64,000 nucleotides of DNA, from assembly GCA_046757725.1 (NCBI GenBank), contig JBHHYU010000008.1, forward strand, positions 3,453 through 67,452. Reading direction: 5' to 3'. Positions 8,219 to 16,646 of the stretch are shown here, piece after piece; the stretch's first letter is position 1; each line of letters opens with the position of its first letter. The notes below the pieces were generated by a model, which had not been told where the DNA came from, searched no databases, and saw only the letters and a list, made by a program, of their open reading frames with translations. The position numbers and the translations under genes are program-made. This DNA is from JBHHYU01 sp046757725 (GTDB lineage: Bacteria; Desulfobacterota; Binatia; UBA9968).

Positions 8219-9745
8219 ATGACTCGATGGCCCCGCCGCATGGTGCAAATCTCGGCACTCGCCTTCCTTATCGCGGTGCCTGCGCTGAACTACGGCGGTG
8301 TCCTCTACCAACAGTACGGAAAAAACGGTTACCACAAGATTGCCCTCATGGGGACACTTTTCGAACGCGGGTTATACAATCTCTTCTCAGCGATGGCGCG
8401 GGTGCTACCCAATCCGGCGGGAAACTCAACGAGTCTTGTGGGGGGATACGGCTCTTTTTCGATATTCGGTATCTCTTTCCTCGATCCTGTGATTGCCCTC
8501 GAGACGGTGCTTCGCGTGCAGGCAGTCTGGACCGCTATCCTCGTAGGGGCTGCGCTGCCACTGCTGCTGGCCGTGCTGTTGGGGCGGATCTTCTGCGGAT
8601 GGCTTTGTCCCGTGAACACGGTGCTCGAAGGTTTCGACCTGCTTCGAAAGCGCGCCCTGCCGCGCATTGGCTTCCGGCCGCTGGACGTGGCAGTGCCGCG
8701 CTGGTTGAAGTGGGTTCTCTTGTTCGCCGGTGTGACCGTAGCCGTCCTGGCGGATCTCACCATCTGGACGCACTTACTCCCCCATGTCCAGATCGGCCGG
8801 GACGTTTTTTCTCTTATCGTGTTCGGTACGACCACGGTGGGCGCTCCTCTCCTCCTAGGAATCATCCTGGCAGAGATTCTCTTTTCCCGCAGGGTATGGT
8901 GCCGGTCGCTTTGCCCCACCGGGGCGCTACTCGGCCTGGCGGCCCTGGTAGCTCCACTACGAGTGCGTCGGGCGAAGGAACCGTGCCTTAAAGGCTGTGC
9001 GGCCTGTGCCCAGGCCTGCCCCATGGCACTGAATCCCGCAAAGCCGTTCCCGGTAGCTGAATGCTACAACTGCGGGCTCTGTGTCGCCACTTGCCCGGCT
9101 CAGTTGCTCACTCTCGGCTTCCCGCGGCCGCGCTGGGTCGTTGTTCAAGAGATATTTCCCATGTTTAAGCGCATGACGCTTTTTGTCCTCACTGCTACCC
9201 TGCTTCTCTCCTCACCGGCGGCGGCCCACCACATGCGCGGCCAGCCACACTACGGGTATGCCGAGAACTATCCACAGGTCCCTACGAAGGAAACCCGCGC
9301 GCACATCGGCAACTTTGATATCACGATCGTCAGTTATTTCTTCGAAGGCCTGCGGCGTGACCTCTCGGACACCCCACACGACGTCCAGTTCTATGTAGGT
9401 CTTAGTGACAGCCGGACCCATCAGAGCTACATGGGCCCGCTTTCCATTGAGTTGTGGCGTGGGGGGCAGCGCATCGCCACCTTCAACCACACGCACCCCT
9501 TCGAAGAAGCAGTCTATCGCATTCGTCAGGCAGTTCCCGGACCGGGGACATATGAGATTCGCCTCGCAGGGGGTGGGATCAGCGGAGTCGTCACCGTGGA
9601 TGTGGAGGGAGAATCAGCTCAGTTGACGCCTTTCATCCTGACGGGGGCTGCCGCCCTGCTCGGCCTTCTTATTTTCTTAAACCGCCGACGGAGGCAGAGA
9701 AGGAGAGTCTATGTGGCATCTAATGCGCAAAACCATGTCCAATAG
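8219..9745 (+). CDS. napH: NapH-type quinol dehydrogenase fused to a His-rich exported domain
   Basis: A 508-residue protein in two parts. Residues 1-310 are NapH: membrane helices, the paired motifs CGWLCP (126-131) and CRSLCP (228-233), and two cytoplasmic ferredoxin sets (C256-C267 and C282-C292). Residues 315-508 form an extra module that starts with Met and a complete signal-peptide-like segment ending in PAAA, then a His-rich start (HHMRGQPHYGY), a beta-rich domain of about 130 residues, and a C-terminal helix with an Arg-rich tail. The start chosen at 8219 is preceded by GGAGGAGG; a longer frame beginning inside napG has none. The extra part could also be made alone from the ATG at 9161. 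The role of this module is unknown; metal binding is a guess from its histidines. Confidence 0.8.
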   Translation: MTRWPRRMVQISALAFLIAVPALNYGGVLYQQYGKNGYHKIALMGTLFERGLYNLFSAMARVLPNPAGNSTSLVGGYGSFSIFGISFLDPVIALETVLRVQAVWTAILVGAALPLLLAVLLGRIFCGWLCPVNTVLEGFDLLRKRALPRIGFRPLDVAVPRWLKWVLLFAGVTVAVLADLTIWTHLLPHVQIGRDVFSLIVFGTTTVGAPLLLGIILAEILFSRRVWCRSLCPTGALLGLAALVAPLRVRRAKEPCLKGCAACAQACPMALNPAKPFPVAECYNCGLCVATCPAQLLTLGFPRPRWVVVQEIFPMFKRMTLFVLTATLLLSSPAAAHHMRGQPHYGYAENYPQVPTKETRAHIGNFDITIVSYFFEGLRRDLSDTPHDVQFYVGLSDSRTHQSYMGPLSIELWRGGQRIATFNHTHPFEEAVYRIRQAVPGPGTYEIRLAGGGISGVVTVDVEGESAQLTPFILTGAAALLGLLIFLNRRRRQRRRVYVASNAQNHVQ

Positions 9746-9795
9746 GGTCCGGCGCGTCGTCTTCTCTGATAGGGAATCGTCACGGGGGTGAATAG

Positions 9796-10392
9796 ATGAC
9801 CGAGAAGCCTATCGACCGTAAGACCTTTCTACGTAAGGCCCCGTTGGCAATCGCGCGTGCCTTTGCCCAGGCCGTGCGCGAGGCGCATCCAACCATCCCA
9901 AAATCTTCTCTGCCTCTCCTTCGGCCGCCCGGGGGGGCCGCCAAAGAGACTTTCCTCGACTTGTGCTGCGGGACCGGTGCGTGCGCAGATGTCTGCCCGG
10001 CCAAAGCCATCCAGCTCCGCCCGCGTGAGGATACACCTTCGCTTCGCGCCCCGGTTATCATCCCCAACGAGGCTGCCTGCGTTGTCTGCGACGAACTCGC
10101 TTGCATGTCCGCTTGCCCCAGCGGCGCACTTGTGCCGGTCCCCCGAGAGAAGATCCGCATCGGCTTTGCCCGTGTCAACACCGAGACATGCGTGGCATGG
10201 ACGGGGACGGACCCGGGGTGCAACTATTGCGTTGCCCGTTGTCCACTCGGAACACCGGCCATCTCGATAGATAAGAAAGCAGACGGAAAAGGGCCGGTCG
10301 TTAAGGACGCCTGCATCGGCTGCGGTGTGTGCGAATACTACTGCCCGACCCAACCGCCCGCAATCCGCGTGCTTGCGAGGGAGCAGGGTTGA
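9796..10392 (+). CDS. NapF/NapG-type four-cluster ferredoxin
   Basis: A 198-residue protein with four cysteine sets for [4Fe-4S] clusters (around residues 53-64, 92-105, 137-146 and 173-183). The N-terminus KTFLRKAP looks like a decayed Tat motif with Arg-Lys/Lys in place of Arg-Arg, so export is doubtful and a cytoplasmic NapF-like role, maturing or reducing the molybdoenzyme, is possible. It lies 50 bases after napH and ends the Nap group. It is similar in length to the preceding NapG and may be a duplicate of it. Confidence 0.75.
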   Translation: MTEKPIDRKTFLRKAPLAIARAFAQAVREAHPTIPKSSLPLLRPPGGAAKETFLDLCCGTGACADVCPAKAIQLRPREDTPSLRAPVIIPNEAACVVCDELACMSACPSGALVPVPREKIRIGFARVNTETCVAWTGTDPGCNYCVARCPLGTPAISIDKKADGKGPVVKDACIGCGVCEYYCPTQPPAIRVLAREQG

Positions 10393-10460
10393 ACCTTTGT
10401 GCTTCCAGGATTTCCGCCTACCGGCCTGTGAAAAAGTTTCCATAAGCGGCCATTTTTTTC

Positions 10461-10488
10461 TTGACAAAGGGTTAGCGATGCTTTAAAC
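10461..10488 (+). promoter_or_regulatory. Candidate sigma-70-type promoter for the Rrf2 gene
   Basis: TTGACA at 10461-10466 is followed after 16 bases by TTAAAC (10483-10488). The -35 is a perfect consensus while the -10 is weak, which fits a promoter controlled by a regulator. Dyad operators begin directly downstream at 10491. This call rests on sequence pattern only. Confidence 0.45.
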
Positions 10489-10490
10489 AG

Positions 10491-10538
10491 ACTCATAAGA
10501 GTTAAACGACCTATTAGGTCTTTTGACTCCTAATGAGT
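10491..10538 (+). promoter_or_regulatory. Array of three dyad operators overlapping the Rrf2 start
   Basis: Three perfect-arm dyads lie in a row: ACTCATAAGAGT (10491-10502), GACCTATTAGGTC (10508-10520) and ACTCCTAATGAGT (10526-10538). Their centres are about 17-18 bases apart and the last covers the start codon at 10533. Length and symmetry suit a dimeric Rrf2-type repressor, so autoregulation is likely. A related site occurs after the gene at 11017-11045. Confidence 0.6.
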
Positions 10539-11006
10539 GAAATGAAGTTAGGGCGGGAAAGTTCATACGGAATCGAAGGCCTGTTGACTCTGGCTGCAAG
10601 GCCGCGGGGCACTGCGATGCTCTTAAGCGACATTGCCGCCGATAGAGGGATCCCCCAGAGTTTTCTCGCTAAAATCTTTCAGAAACTCACCAGATACGGA
10701 ATCGTCCATTCTTTCCGTGGGGTCGTCCGCGGTTACGCCCTCGCTCGGCACCCAAAAGAGATCAAGGTTAAAGAGATCCTATTGGCGATCGAAGGGCCTG
10801 ATCTTTTCGAGCGTTGTATCTTCTGGAGCGATCGCTGTGCCGATCGCAACCCCTGTCCTCTGCATGACCAGTGGAAGCAATTAAAACATCAGTTCATCGG
10901 AGGATTGATGGAACGGACAACCCTGGCCGACCTGATAAAAAAAAGACCAGCCAGGCCTACGACGGCCAAGCGTCACTTTGTTCAGGACGCAAGGCGGGGA
11001 AGTTAA
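10533..11006 (+). CDS. Rrf2-family Fe-S transcriptional regulator
   Basis: A 157-residue Rrf2-family protein: winged-helix DNA-binding domain in residues 5-85, with the recognition region LSDIAADRGIPQSFLAKIFQ, then three cysteines C95, C102 and C108 in the spacing that ligates a cluster in IscR and NsrR. It probably senses nitric oxide, oxygen or iron-sulfur status. It stands between the Nap genes and the nxr-like operon, with matching dyads on both sides, so it is the prime candidate to control the nxr operon. The start has no clear ribosome site; an ATG at 10542 is possible. The C-terminal 25 residues are basic and not family-typical. Confidence 0.85.
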   Translation: MSEMKLGRESSYGIEGLLTLAARPRGTAMLLSDIAADRGIPQSFLAKIFQKLTRYGIVHSFRGVVRGYALARHPKEIKVKEILLAIEGPDLFERCIFWSDRCADRNPCPLHDQWKQLKHQFIGGLMERTTLADLIKKRPARPTTAKRHFVQDARRGS

Positions 11007-11016
11007 AAATTTTTGT

Positions 11017-11045
11017 GTCTCTAATAGACTAAAAAGGTCTTTTGA
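11017..11045 (+). promoter_or_regulatory. Candidate Rrf2 operator upstream of the nxr-like operon
   Basis: GTCTCTAATAGAC at 11017-11029 has perfect four-base arms around CTAAT, the same centre as the dyad at 10526-10538. It overlaps AGAC-N7-GTCT at 11026-11040. The 11 bases AGGTCTTTTGA at 11035-11045 repeat exactly at 10516-10526, in the array before the regulator gene. It lies about 130 bases before the start of the cytochrome/gamma-subunit gene. Confidence 0.55.
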
Positions 11046-11172
11046 ATCATTTGGTACACCCTAAGGAGTGCGGAAACGGCATGATTTAATTTCCACGCGC
11101 TCATCAGGGACTCAACGAAAATAGAAGTAGGAGACATGAGGCGTTGAGCTAGTCATAGGGAGGAGGTCAGAA

Positions 11173-12753
11173 ATGAGACGGTGTTTTTTGTTGATTGCCG
11201 GTGTGTTCCTCCTGTTACGTGCAGCAGGAGTCGGGACCTCCGCCGAATTAAAATCTCCTCCCCCTTCACCTAAACTCCTTGCCCTCGGAAAGCAGACTTA
11301 CAACAAACATTGTGTCGCGTGCCATGGAGTGAATGGACGAGGAAATGGAGAAGCGGCCTACCTTCTCTATCCCAAACCCCGTAATTTTGTGGCCGCAAGG
11401 TACCGCCTAGTGTCGACCTGGGAACGCATCCCGACCGACCAGGATCTCTTCAACACGATTTCGCGCGGCATGCCGGGATCAGCCATGCCCTCGTGGGGGC
11501 ATCTCTCGTCAAAGCAGCGCTGGGGGCTTGTTCATTACGTAAAGTCATTTGCTGAAAGGCCACTAACCACCAAGCCTCAGAGGAGACCAGGGGCTGATGG
11601 CAGCGATGGTCAAGGGGTCATCTATGTTGGGCCGGAGCCCTCTTACGATGCCACTGCCAAGGCGCGTGCTAAAGAGCTTTTCCGAGAGGCGTGTGCCTCC
11701 TGTCACGGTGCAACGGCAAAAGGGGATGGCGTGAAAAAGCAGTGGGACGTGGAAGGCTTTCCCACGCGCCCACGTGATCTCACAGCCGGCGTTTTCAAGG
11801 GAAGTCCGGACCCCTTGCAACTGTACCGCCGCATCATCGCAGGCATTCCGGGTAGCCCCATGCCGATGAACAGCTGGGCTTATGGTAATGACGCCTGGCA
11901 CCTCGTTCACTTTATCCGCTCCCTCTCAAGTGATGAGCAACGAGAGCGCGTGGAGATGAAAAAATTTCAGATCGTGGCCACGCGCGTAAAGAAGGTACCG
12001 GACAATCCCGACTCCGGCACTTGGCGTCTCGCCCAACCGGTAAACCTTCATCTGATGCCGCTCTGGTGGCGCTCCCAGCGGCCGGAAGAATTGACCGTGC
12101 GGGCACTCTACGACAGGAAGGAATTGGCTTTACTTTTAGTCTGGGCCGATCAGACGCATGACCATACAGCGATCCGGCCACAGGATTTCCGGGATGCTGC
12201 AGCGGTAGAGTTCTCGCTTACCAGGGATCCTCCTTTTTTCGCCATGGGCGAGAAGGGGAAATCCGTCAATATCTGGATGTGGAAATCGGAGCGGCAGGCA
12301 GACCTTGAACCTGCCTTTCAGGACCTTGACAAGATCTACCCTAACCTCGGCATCGACTCTTACCCTAATCTATTACGCTCGCCGGTGGAACAGCCTTCGC
12401 GTAACGCGCTCACGCTCAAGTCAGACAAGACCTTCGTGACCGGATGGGGGGCGGGGAATATTGTTTCTGACCCCCAGCGCAAGAGCCCAGCCGAGGATCT
12501 CACGGCGCAGGGATTCGGCACGCTGCGAGCACGACCGCGGATCGACCAGAAGGTCAATGCGAAGGGCATTTATGGTGTCGGTGCCTACCGGGTCATCTTC
12601 CGGCGGGCGTTAAAGCCCAGCGGTAAGCACGCGCCGAAGTTTCAACCCGGCACGGCTGTGCCGGTGGCCTTTGCGGTCTGGAACGGCAGCGCCGGAGACC
12701 GTGACGGAAAAAAATCTGTGACCATCTGGCAGGAGCTGAAGATCGCAAAATGA
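11173..12753 (+). CDS. Dihaem cytochrome c fused to haem-b gamma-subunit domain (NxrC-like)
   Basis: A 526-residue exported protein: signal peptide (1-24), two cytochrome c domains with CVACH at 47-51 and CASCH at 174-178, likely Met ligands in SAMPSW and SPMPMN, then from about residue 265 a beta-rich domain resembling the gamma subunit of ethylbenzene dehydrogenase, which binds haem b. This last domain is what carries electrons from the Fe-S subunit in type II DMSO-reductase-family enzymes, including NxrC of nitrite oxidisers. The fusion supplies a complete electron path from haem b to c haems. GGGAGGAGG lies nine bases before the ATG. It is the first gene of the nxr-like operon. Confidence 0.8.
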   Translation: MRRCFLLIAGVFLLLRAAGVGTSAELKSPPPSPKLLALGKQTYNKHCVACHGVNGRGNGEAAYLLYPKPRNFVAARYRLVSTWERIPTDQDLFNTISRGMPGSAMPSWGHLSSKQRWGLVHYVKSFAERPLTTKPQRRPGADGSDGQGVIYVGPEPSYDATAKARAKELFREACASCHGATAKGDGVKKQWDVEGFPTRPRDLTAGVFKGSPDPLQLYRRIIAGIPGSPMPMNSWAYGNDAWHLVHFIRSLSSDEQRERVEMKKFQIVATRVKKVPDNPDSGTWRLAQPVNLHLMPLWWRSQRPEELTVRALYDRKELALLLVWADQTHDHTAIRPQDFRDAAAVEFSLTRDPPFFAMGEKGKSVNIWMWKSERQADLEPAFQDLDKIYPNLGIDSYPNLLRSPVEQPSRNALTLKSDKTFVTGWGAGNIVSDPQRKSPAEDLTAQGFGTLRARPRIDQKVNAKGIYGVGAYRVIFRRALKPSGKHAPKFQPGTAVPVAFAVWNGSAGDRDGKKSVTIWQELKIAK

Positions 12754-12835
12754 AGAGCGCAGCAGAAATAGAATTCACAAAGCGGAATGGGGCAGGGGGT
12801 CTTGATGCTGACCAGTGGATTCCAGAAGGAGAGTG

Positions 12836-15800
12836 ATGACCATGAACGATGAAAAACTACAAGATCGGAATCGCTTGACGCGCCGGGATTTCCTGCGCTG
12901 GATGGGTATCGGGAGCGGCACAGCAGTACTCAGCACAGGGTTGCCGTTGAGGCTTCTGGCTGCTGCGCGCCCCGGCGAGAATCCCCTCGCTGGTTCGGTG
13001 GACCGTAACTGGGAAAAAATATATCGCAATCAGTACAAGTATGATCGTGTTTTCGACTGGGTCTGCTCCCCCAATGACACTCATGCCTGTCGAGTACGGG
13101 CCTATGTCCGAAATGAGATCGTGACGAGACTCGGATCAACCTACGACTACCAGACTTACGCCGACCTTTACGGTAACAAAGCCACCCCGAACTGGAACCC
13201 ACGGCAGTGCGCCAAGGGCTATACTTTCCATCGGGTGATCTACGGACCCTACCGGCTCAGGCATCCCATCGTCCGCAAAGGCTGGAAGGCCTGGGCCGAC
13301 GCCGGCTTCCCTGAGCTGAGACCGGAAAACAAAGCGAAGTACATGTTCGACAACCGCGGCCAGGACGAGTTTGTTCAGATCTCCTGGGAGGATGCGCTTC
13401 AAAGCATCGCCAAGGCCATCGTCGCCATTTCGACACGTTACAGCGGTGAGGGGGGAAAGAGGCGGTTGCTGGCCCAGGGCTACCAGCCGGAAATGGTTGA
13501 GGCTGCCGCGGGTGCCGGCACTCGTTGCGTCAAGATGCGTGGAGGCATGGGCCTTCTAGGGGTCATCGGCAAATACGGGTTGTACCGGCTCAACAATTCG
13601 CTTGCGCTCCTCGATGCGAAGATTCGAGGGGTAGGTCCAGAAAAAGCACTAGCTGGCCGCAACTGGTCTAATTATACCTGGCACGGAGATCAGGCGCCCG
13701 GCCACCCATGGGTGCACGGACTGCAAACATCGGACTGCGATTTCAACGACTTGCGCTTCACCAAGCTCATTATCTTGGACGGAAAGAATCTCGTAGAAAA
13801 TAAGCTACCCGATGCCCACTGGTTCATCGAGTGCATGGAGCGTGGGGGAAAAATTGTCGTTATCGCCCCGGAATACGGACCTCCTGCAACCAAGGCTGAT
13901 TACTGGATTCCCATTAGGCCCGAGACCGACACGGCACTCTGGCTTGGTGTTACTAAACTGATTTTCGAAAACAAGTGGTACGATGAGACATTCGTCAAAC
14001 GCCATACCGATTTCCCCCTCCTCGTCCGTACCGATACGTTGAGGCGTCTGCGGGCACATGAGATCTTCCCGAACTATTCCTCCAACCTCTCCCCTGATGG
14101 GCCTTCGATGAAGATCCAAGGTCTTACACGGGAGCAACACTCCAAACTCGGTGATTTTGTAATCTGGGACCAGAAAAACAATGGCCCAGCCGCGCTCACG
14201 CGAGATGATGTGGGAGAGACGATGGCTAAAAAGAGGCTGGACCCAACCCTGGAAGGAACGTTCAAGGTCAAGCTTGTCGACGGTAAAGAGGTGGAGGTCG
14301 CCACGCTTTGGACGCTCTATCGGACCCATCTTCGGGACTATGACCTTGACACGGTATCAGAGATCACGCATGCACCCAAGAACCTGATCGAACAGCTTGC
14401 CAAGGACATCGGAGCGATAAAACCAGTTGCGATCCACCAGGGCGAGGGGATCAATCACTGGTTCCACGGTACCGAGATGAACCGTGCAGCCTACCTGCCA
14501 CTGATGCTAACCGGCAACATTGGCAGGCCGGGAGCCGGGGGCCATACATGGGCAGGAAATTACAAAGCAGGTCTTTTTCAGGGTTCCCCATGGACCGGGC
14601 CGGGCTTTAAGGGGTGGGTAGCCGAGGACCCATTCCACCCGAATTTGGACCCCAAGGCCCATGGAAAAAACGTAAAGATCCATGGCTACACTAAGGGCGA
14701 GGAGCCAGCCTACTGGAACCATGGGGACCGGGCATTGATTCTCAACACACCGAAGTTCGGCCGTAAGAATTTTACCGGCGAGACCCACATGCCAACACCG
14801 ACCAAAGCCATTATCTTTAACAACGTTAACCTGATCAATAATGCCAAGTGGGCCTACGGGATGATTAAGAACGTCAACCCCAACATCGAGATGATCGTCT
14901 CGCTGGATATTCAGATGACTGCCTCTATTGAGTATGCAGACATTGCGCTGCCAGCGAATAGCTGGATGGAGTTTGAAGGGTTGGAGATGACGGCGAGCTG
15001 CTCAAATCCCTTCTTGCAGATCTGGAAGGGAGGTATTTCACCGGTGTTTGATAGCAGGGATGACCTGACGATTCTGGCTGGCATCGCCGGCGAGCTTGCC
15101 GAGATTACGGGAGAGAGCCGCTTTCGGGATCATTTTAAGTTCGCTGCGCCCGAACAGCGCGGGATCTATATCCAGCGCCTGCTCGACACCTGCACGACCA
15201 CGGCAGGGTATAAACTCAAGGACATTATGGCCGGCAAGTATGGACCCCCGGGGGGCAGCCTGTTGAACTTCCGCACCTACCCTCGCATCCCCTTCTATGA
15301 GCAGATCCATGATTCAGAGCCGTTCCACACGGACACGGGGAGACTCCACGCCTATGCTGATATCCCTGAGGCAATCGAGTACGGGGAAAACTTCATCGTG
15401 CATCGGGAGGGACCAGAGGCTACGCCCTACTTGCCCAACGTCATTGTCAGTTCAAACCCTCACATTCGCCCGGAGGATTACGGGATCCCTCTAACCGCGG
15501 AACACTGGGATGAACGCACCGTCCGCAACGTCAAGCTTCCATGGAGCAGAGTCAAAGAGACGAAAAATTTCCTGTGGGAGAAAGGCTTCCATTTCTACTG
15601 CCTCACTCCGAAGACACGCCACCGGGTCCACAGTGGTTGGTCAAACGTCGATTGGCACATGCTCTATGACTCAAACTTCGGCGACCCTTACCGTCTTGAT
15701 AAGCGTGCGCCAACGGTGGGAGAGCACCAGCTCCATATCAATCCTCAGGCAGCACGGAAATTAGGGATCAACGATGGCGATTACGTTTACGTGGATGCCA

Positions 15801-16315
15801 ACCCGGCCGACCGCCCCTACCTCGGCGCAACGCCCAGCGATCCTTTCTACAAGGTATCGCGCTGCATGCTGCGAGTGAAATACAACCATGCTTATCCCTA
15901 TAACATCGTCATGATGAAGCACGCCCCGTTCATCGCCACAGAAAAGAGCGTCAAGGCACACGAAACACGCCCCGACGGCCGCGCCCTATCGGAAAATACC
16001 GGCTACCAGGCCAATCTCCGCTACGGCTCCCAGCAATCCGTCACCCGTAATTGGCACATGCCAATGCACCAAACGGACAACCTTTTTCACAAGTCAAAGG
16101 TCTTTATGGGGTTTATCTTTGGCGGTGAAGCCGACAACCACGCGATCAACACCGTACCGAAGGAAACCCTGGTGCGCGTCACGAAGGCTGAGGACGGAGG
16201 CCTTGGCGCCAAAGGCATCTGGAAACCGGCCACCACCGGCTACACGCCGGACAACGAGAACGACTTCATGAAACGATATCTGGCAGGGGAGCTGGTCAAG
16301 GTGCCGGGCAAATAG
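12836..16315 (+). CDS. nxrA: Periplasmic nitrite oxidoreductase/nitrate reductase-type catalytic subunit (NxrA-like)
   Basis: A 1,159-residue molybdopterin enzyme with a Tat signal (RRDFLR at 16-21). The Fe-S site reads C77-x3-D81-x3-C85-x39-C125; Asp replaces one cysteine, as I recall for the periplasmic Nxr group. The Mo ligand is Asp285 in HGDQAPGHP, aligning with the NarG aspartate. The stretches CSPNDTHAC, GYTFHRVIYGPYR and LVENKLPDAHWFIECMERGG are close to Nitrospira and anammox NxrA, and length fits (about 1,150). Chosen ATG at 12836 follows AGAAGGAGAG; the ATG at 12842 is equally possible. No NarI partner is present. Nitrite oxidation, nitrate reduction or another oxyanion are all possible for this family. 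Confidence 0.85.
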   Translation: MTMNDEKLQDRNRLTRRDFLRWMGIGSGTAVLSTGLPLRLLAAARPGENPLAGSVDRNWEKIYRNQYKYDRVFDWVCSPNDTHACRVRAYVRNEIVTRLGSTYDYQTYADLYGNKATPNWNPRQCAKGYTFHRVIYGPYRLRHPIVRKGWKAWADAGFPELRPENKAKYMFDNRGQDEFVQISWEDALQSIAKAIVAISTRYSGEGGKRRLLAQGYQPEMVEAAAGAGTRCVKMRGGMGLLGVIGKYGLYRLNNSLALLDAKIRGVGPEKALAGRNWSNYTWHGDQAPGHPWVHGLQTSDCDFNDLRFTKLIILDGKNLVENKLPDAHWFIECMERGGKIVVIAPEYGPPATKADYWIPIRPETDTALWLGVTKLIFENKWYDETFVKRHTDFPLLVRTDTLRRLRAHEIFPNYSSNLSPDGPSMKIQGLTREQHSKLGDFVIWDQKNNGPAALTRDDVGETMAKKRLDPTLEGTFKVKLVDGKEVEVATLWTLYRTHLRDYDLDTVSEITHAPKNLIEQLAKDIGAIKPVAIHQGEGINHWFHGTEMNRAAYLPLMLTGNIGRPGAGGHTWAGNYKAGLFQGSPWTGPGFKGWVAEDPFHPNLDPKAHGKNVKIHGYTKGEEPAYWNHGDRALILNTPKFGRKNFTGETHMPTPTKAIIFNNVNLINNAKWAYGMIKNVNPNIEMIVSLDIQMTASIEYADIALPANSWMEFEGLEMTASCSNPFLQIWKGGISPVFDSRDDLTILAGIAGELAEITGESRFRDHFKFAAPEQRGIYIQRLLDTCTTTAGYKLKDIMAGKYGPPGGSLLNFRTYPRIPFYEQIHDSEPFHTDTGRLHAYADIPEAIEYGENFIVHREGPEATPYLPNVIVSSNPHIRPEDYGIPLTAEHWDERTVRNVKLPWSRVKETKNFLWEKGFHFYCLTPKTRHRVHSGWSNVDWHMLYDSNFGDPYRLDKRAPTVGEHQLHINPQAARKLGINDGDYVYVDANPADRPYLGATPSDPFYKVSRCMLRVKYNHAYPYNIVMMKHAPFIATEKSVKAHETRPDGRALSENTGYQANLRYGSQQSVTRNWHMPMHQTDNLFHKSKVFMGFIFGGEADNHAINTVPKETLVRVTKAEDGGLGAKGIWKPATTGYTPDNENDFMKRYLAGELVKVPGK

Positions 16316-16349
16316 AGGGAGCTTGCAAGATAGACCGAGGAGAACTCAG

Positions 16350-16646
16350 ATGCCTTATGACGATCCTGATCCCACGGATCCCAATATCTTGGTGGGGGTA
16401 GCCCTGCCGGCCGATGCGGAAGTAATATGCGAGATGGCCTACGTCTTTGCCGAAGAATTTATCCGAATGGGGTACGATCGAGAGCGAGTGCTGCAGGTTT
16501 TCAAGAACCCGTTTTACACCGGTCCGCACAATGCTTACCGGGACCTGGGCGAAGAGAAAGTCCAGTCCATTATCGAGGAGTGTATCCACGCATGGGGCGG
16601 TGTCTGTTTTGTTGATTGCGACGACGGAAAGGAGACAGAACCATGA
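16350..16646 (+). CDS. Small acidic protein between nxrA and nxrB, function unknown
   Basis: A 98-residue soluble acidic protein without signal peptide. It begins MPYDDPDPTDPNILVGVALP, has a predicted helical middle with FAEEFIRMGYD and NPFYTGPHNAYRDLGEE, and ends with two cysteines (CFVDCDD). ATG at 16350 has GAGGAG eight bases upstream; the longer frame lacks one. Its TGA overlaps the nxrB ATG, so it is translated together with the Fe-S subunit. I recall similar small proteins next to other molybdopterin oxidoreductases but no assigned function. A cytoplasmic assembly role, for instance in cofactor or subunit pairing before Tat export, is a guess. Confidence 0.75.
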   Translation: MPYDDPDPTDPNILVGVALPADAEVICEMAYVFAEEFIRMGYDRERVLQVFKNPFYTGPHNAYRDLGEEKVQSIIEECIHAWGGVCFVDCDDGKETEP

